64,000 nt of DNA from positions 186,001 to 250,000 of the forward strand of contig NZ_WUMN01000004.1 of NCBI RefSeq assembly GCF_009826935.1. The letters run 5' to 3'. The notes below the pieces were generated by a model. That model ran no database searches. It saw only the letters and a list, made by a program, of their open reading frames with translations, and was not told the DNA's origin. Numbering within the stretch: the first letter of the stretch is position 1; each line of letters opens with the position of its first letter. Positions 61,498 to 64,000 of the stretch are shown here, one piece after another. A program made the position numbers and the translations under genes. This DNA is from Flavobacterium sp. Sd200. Lineage in GTDB: Bacteria; Bacteroidota; Bacteroidia; Flavobacteriales; Flavobacteriaceae.

Positions 61498-62529
61498 GTC
61501 TTTCCATTTAATGGCGCATTCTACACTTTTAAGCCCTTTATACATGTGGGCCTTTCCTAAATTCTTTATTTTAAAATTGTCCTGCAAAGCATAAGGTACA
61601 GTGTTACTGCGTTTAAGTTTCTTTGCAAGATATTCCTGTTCATATTCTCCCGGTACGGGTATAAAGAAGGCTTTTTTGCAAAGTTTAGCCAAATCCATAA
61701 CATTAGTATAGCTCGGTCGGCATAACACCACTTCGCTTTGATTCATAGCCTCTTCTATCTGTGCTGTGTTCATGTAGTTGTAGAAAAGGGTGTTGCCTTC
61801 TTTTACCATTTTTTGCTCAGGCTCTATAAGTCCCTGCACGAACAGCGTTTTGCCGTTGTATTTTTTTAATTCGGCGCGTAGCTTTTCTTCAAGTTCGGTG
61901 CGTTGGGGCTCTCCACCCGATAGCAGCACCATAAGGCTGTACTGTTTTTCTGTGGTCTTTTTATGCAGCCGGCTAAGCAATCCTATATATTTAGGTTTTA
62001 TTCCGGGGTCTTCCGTATGGCCCAGTTTCCCCGAAAGATTAGGAGAGGTTTCAACATCGGGCACCCAGCACTGGGTAAAACGCCTTAAAAAATATTGATG
62101 GATTTTTGTAGCAAGCGCGGTAGTGCTTCCGCTGAGAATGTTTAGCTGGTGGGTTAAAAACACTGTGGGTACATTTTTGCAATACGCACCCAGCCTGCTG
62201 TCAGATATTATGCCTGCCAAATTATGTTCCTTTACAATGTTGCACACTAATTTGTTCTCGTGGCGTATTGCCAAAAACATACGAGGCATTTGCAATAGTA
62301 TCTTAAGTTTAAAAAAGGCACCGGTTTTGGCATACTCGGCATGATATCCGGGCAGCTCTATTGTTTTTAGATGCGGAAATTCTTTTTTTAGCAGCTCAAG
62401 TGTTGTCCCGTCAGATGCTATAATGGGTTCAAAACCATGGTTTTCAAGTGCATCAATAACCGGTATGCAACGTGTGGCATGCCCCAGGCCCCTATTGAGT
62501 GGGGCAACAAGTATCTTATTATTTTGCAC
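61471..62529 (-). CDS. MurG-like glycosyltransferase (family 28 type)
   Basis: A 352-residue GT-B glycosyltransferase. The N-terminal NRGLGHATRCIPVIDAL (donor-side glycine-rich loop) and a C-terminal half similar to MurG (VLCRPSYTNVMDLAKLCKKAFFIPVPGEYEQEYLA) are visible. It transfers a UDP-sugar to an unknown acceptor, not the peptidoglycan lipid that MurG uses. GTG at 62529 is chosen because the residues after it start the strand; a longer frame reaches a TTG at 62568. It overlaps the end of the kinase gene by 27 nt (convergent). Confidence 0.82.
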   Translation of the reverse strand: MQNNKILVAPLNRGLGHATRCIPVIDALENHGFEPIIASDGTTLELLKKEFPHLKTIELPGYHAEYAKTGAFFKLKILLQMPRMFLAIRHENKLVCNIVKEHNLAGIISDSRLGAYCKNVPTVFLTHQLNILSGSTTALATKIHQYFLRRFTQCWVPDVETSPNLSGKLGHTEDPGIKPKYIGLLSRLHKKTTEKQYSLMVLLSGGEPQRTELEEKLRAELKKYNGKTLFVQGLIEPEQKMVKEGNTLFYNYMNTAQIEEAMNQSEVVLCRPSYTNVMDLAKLCKKAFFIPVPGEYEQEYLAKKLKRSNTVPYALQDNFKIKNLGKAHMYKGLKSVECAIKWKDLFSLFESK

Positions 62530-62628
62530 TGATTTGTTATGTTTTTGATAACTATTTAATTTGTGCAATCTAAAATTATTTTGATTGCCATATATTTCGC
62601 TAATTTTACCAAAAATTTAAATTAAAGA

Positions 62629-63303
62629 GTGGGAAGCAAAAATAAACTGAAGCGTTTTAGGGAAAACGAAACATTTAATAACGTTTTACAGCCTACGCGA
62701 GAGGAAGCCGTTGCAGGTACTTTTAACCTGAAAGGCAAATGGAACAGCGATTTTTTTAAGAATGATAACCCTATTATACTCGAGCTTGGGTGTGGTAAGG
62801 GTGAATATAGTGTAGGGCTTGCCGAACGCTATCCTGAAAATAACTTTATAGGCATAGATATTAAAGGTGCCCGTTTTTGGCGTGGTGCTAAAACTGCGGT
62901 AGAGAACGGATTGTATAATGTGGCATTCCTTCGCACACAGATAGAGCTTATTGAGAACTTTTTTGCTCCGGGTGAAGTTTCTGAAATATGGATAACCTTC
63001 CCCGATCCACAAATAAAATATAAACGCACAAAGCACAGGCTTACCAATGCCGAGTTTTTAGTACGTTACAAGAACATCCTCAAGGCAGATGGTGTTGTAA
63101 ACCTTAAAACCGACAGCGAATTTATGCATGGCTACACCCTTGGGCTATTGCATGGTGCCGGACACGAGGTGTTGTATGCCAACCACAACGTGTACCGCAA
63201 CGAGGGCGCACCGGAAATTGTTACTGCTATACAAACATTTTACGAGCAGCAATACCTTGAGCAAAACAAGCCTATTACTTACATAAGGTTTAAAATAAAA
63301 TAG
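62629..63303 (+). CDS. trmB: tRNA (guanine-N7-)-methyltransferase
   Basis: A 224-residue SAM methyltransferase that makes m7G46 in tRNA. The SAM loop LELGCGKGEYSVGLAERYP (residues ~47-65), FIGIDIKGARFWRGAKTA and the TrmB motif EIWITFPDPQIKYKRTKHRL are all present. The start is GTG (GSKNKLKRFREN follows, matching the usual N-terminus). The LysE-type gene follows one base later. Confidence 0.95.
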   Translation: MGSKNKLKRFRENETFNNVLQPTREEAVAGTFNLKGKWNSDFFKNDNPIILELGCGKGEYSVGLAERYPENNFIGIDIKGARFWRGAKTAVENGLYNVAFLRTQIELIENFFAPGEVSEIWITFPDPQIKYKRTKHRLTNAEFLVRYKNILKADGVVNLKTDSEFMHGYTLGLLHGAGHEVLYANHNVYRNEGAPEIVTAIQTFYEQQYLEQNKPITYIRFKIK

Positions 63304-63304
63304 T

Positions 63305-63943
63305 ATGCAGGTAATAACCCCCATACTGTTAGGCTTTGCCGTGGCTTTTTTAACCACATTGCTGCCCGGGCTGCTAAACATGACGGCTGCCAAGATAAGC
63401 CTCAAAGAAGGTCGCAAAAATGCTATGGTTTTTGCGGGTGGCGCGGCAGTAATTGTGTTTATTCAGGCGTTTATAGCAGTAACCTTTGCAAAGCTCATCA
63501 ATAGGCGACCGGATATAGTGTACCTTCTTGAAGAAGTTGGTGTGCTCATATTTTTTGTACTCACAGTGTATTTTCTGTTCCTGTCAAAAAAGAAAAAGCC
63601 CAAGGCAGCCGACGATGTGGTGAAAATTCGCAGTAAAACAGGCAACTTTTTTATTGGTATGGCGTTGTCTGCGCTAAACTTTTTCCCCATACCGTTCTAT
63701 GTTTTTATAAGCATATCGTTATCCGCAGCCAAAATATTCTTCTTTACCAATCTGTATATCCTGCTTTTTGTAGCAGGGGCAATGAGTGGTGCATTTTTAG
63801 TCTTTTACCTTTATATAATCTTCTTTAAAAAGTTTGAGCATAAAACCGATTTCTTTTTAAGAAACGTAAACTATTTTATAGGTGCTATAACAGGTATTGT
63901 GGCTATTGTAACCCTTTTGCGTATTTGGAAAAGCCATTACTAA
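63305..63943 (+). CDS. LysE family transporter
   Basis: A 212-residue membrane protein with six helices. The N-terminal PGLLNMTAAKISLKEGRKNAMVFAGGAA segment has the family's conserved Pro-Gly and basic loop. The family exports amino acids or related compounds; the substrate is unknown. Its position right after trmB (1 nt) suggests cotranscription. Confidence 0.85.
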   Translation: MQVITPILLGFAVAFLTTLLPGLLNMTAAKISLKEGRKNAMVFAGGAAVIVFIQAFIAVTFAKLINRRPDIVYLLEEVGVLIFFVLTVYFLFLSKKKKPKAADDVVKIRSKTGNFFIGMALSALNFFPIPFYVFISISLSAAKIFFFTNLYILLFVAGAMSGAFLVFYLYIIFFKKFEHKTDFFLRNVNYFIGAITGIVAIVTLLRIWKSHY

Positions 63944-63955
63944 GCACTCAATAGT

Positions 63956-64000
63956 ATGCCGGAAGACAACAGTAATTTTTTTGAAAAAGTACATGAAGTA
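63956..64000 (+). CDS. MGMT family protein, 3' end outside window
   Basis: Only 15 codons are visible (MPEDNSNFFEKVHEV), an N-terminus matching MGMT/alkyltransferase-like proteins. It is 12 nt after the LysE stop and presumably part of the same run. Confidence 0.5.
   Translation, partial: MPEDNSNFFEKVHEV

Overview
The window is a chromosomal segment of a Bacteroidota bacterium, most likely a Flavobacterium or close relative in the Flavobacteriaceae. The evidence is the Bacteroidota promoter grammar (TTTG, about 19-21 nt, TAnnTTTG) seen before many genes, the lack of Shine-Dalgarno sequences, several type IX secretion (T9SS) sorting domains, TonB receptors with carboxypeptidase-like N-termini, and family-specific DUFs (DUF4271, DUF4296, DUF3098, DUF4374) in their usual flavobacterial gene order. 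There is no rRNA, CRISPR array, prophage or transposase gene.

Layout. 1-10 kb: a truncated TPR protein, a DUF58 protein, two identical tRNA-Asp genes, ruvC, lipoproteins, hemW, an acyltransferase, a cyclase and a MarR/GNAT pair with a perfect 43-bp palindrome at its promoter. 10.4-20 kb: a sugar island with xylBA, a GntR/LacI-type hybrid regulator, galM-galK-galT and a sodium/sugar symporter; xylose is isomerised and phosphorylated, galactose enters the Leloir pathway. 20-24 kb: a TetR regulator, a thioesterase and a FabF paralogue tied together by four copies of one operator, then an intergenic repeat mosaic and an SDR. 24-28.4 kb: a leftward operon ftsX-DUF3098-uppP-truB and two exported proteins. 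28.5-33.6 kb: leuS, whose reading frame carries an intact DUF559 nuclease-like element with terminal inverted repeats, then tyrS. 33.6-44.5 kb: a HEPN/MNT toxin-antitoxin pair, pckA, a saccharopine dehydrogenase-like gene with an Lrp regulator, and housekeeping genes (dihydroorotase, polyprenol glycosyltransferase, DUF4271, hemD). 45-49 kb: a TonB receptor and DUF4374 lipoprotein resembling a siderophore uptake pair. 49-56.8 kb: a LuxE-type enzyme and a run of surface or secreted proteins with T9SS domains. 56.8-61.5 kb: a second TonB receptor and beta-helix lipoprotein next to a PhoB/PhoR-like two-component system, with a 7+4+7 direct repeat between. 61.5-64 kb: a glycosyltransferase, trmB, a LysE transporter and the first codons of an MGMT-like gene.

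The most unusual feature is the 516-bp (172-codon) in-frame element inside the leuS editing-domain region. It has about 53-bp inverted terminal repeats that are themselves hairpins, and its nuclease motif is intact. Also notable are the four-operator TetR regulon, the MarR palindrome, the long hairpin between galT and the symporter gene, and the many genes whose -7 element sits 3-6 nt before the start codon, implying leaderless mRNAs. Functional assignments come from reading translated sequences and motifs; no database search was run.
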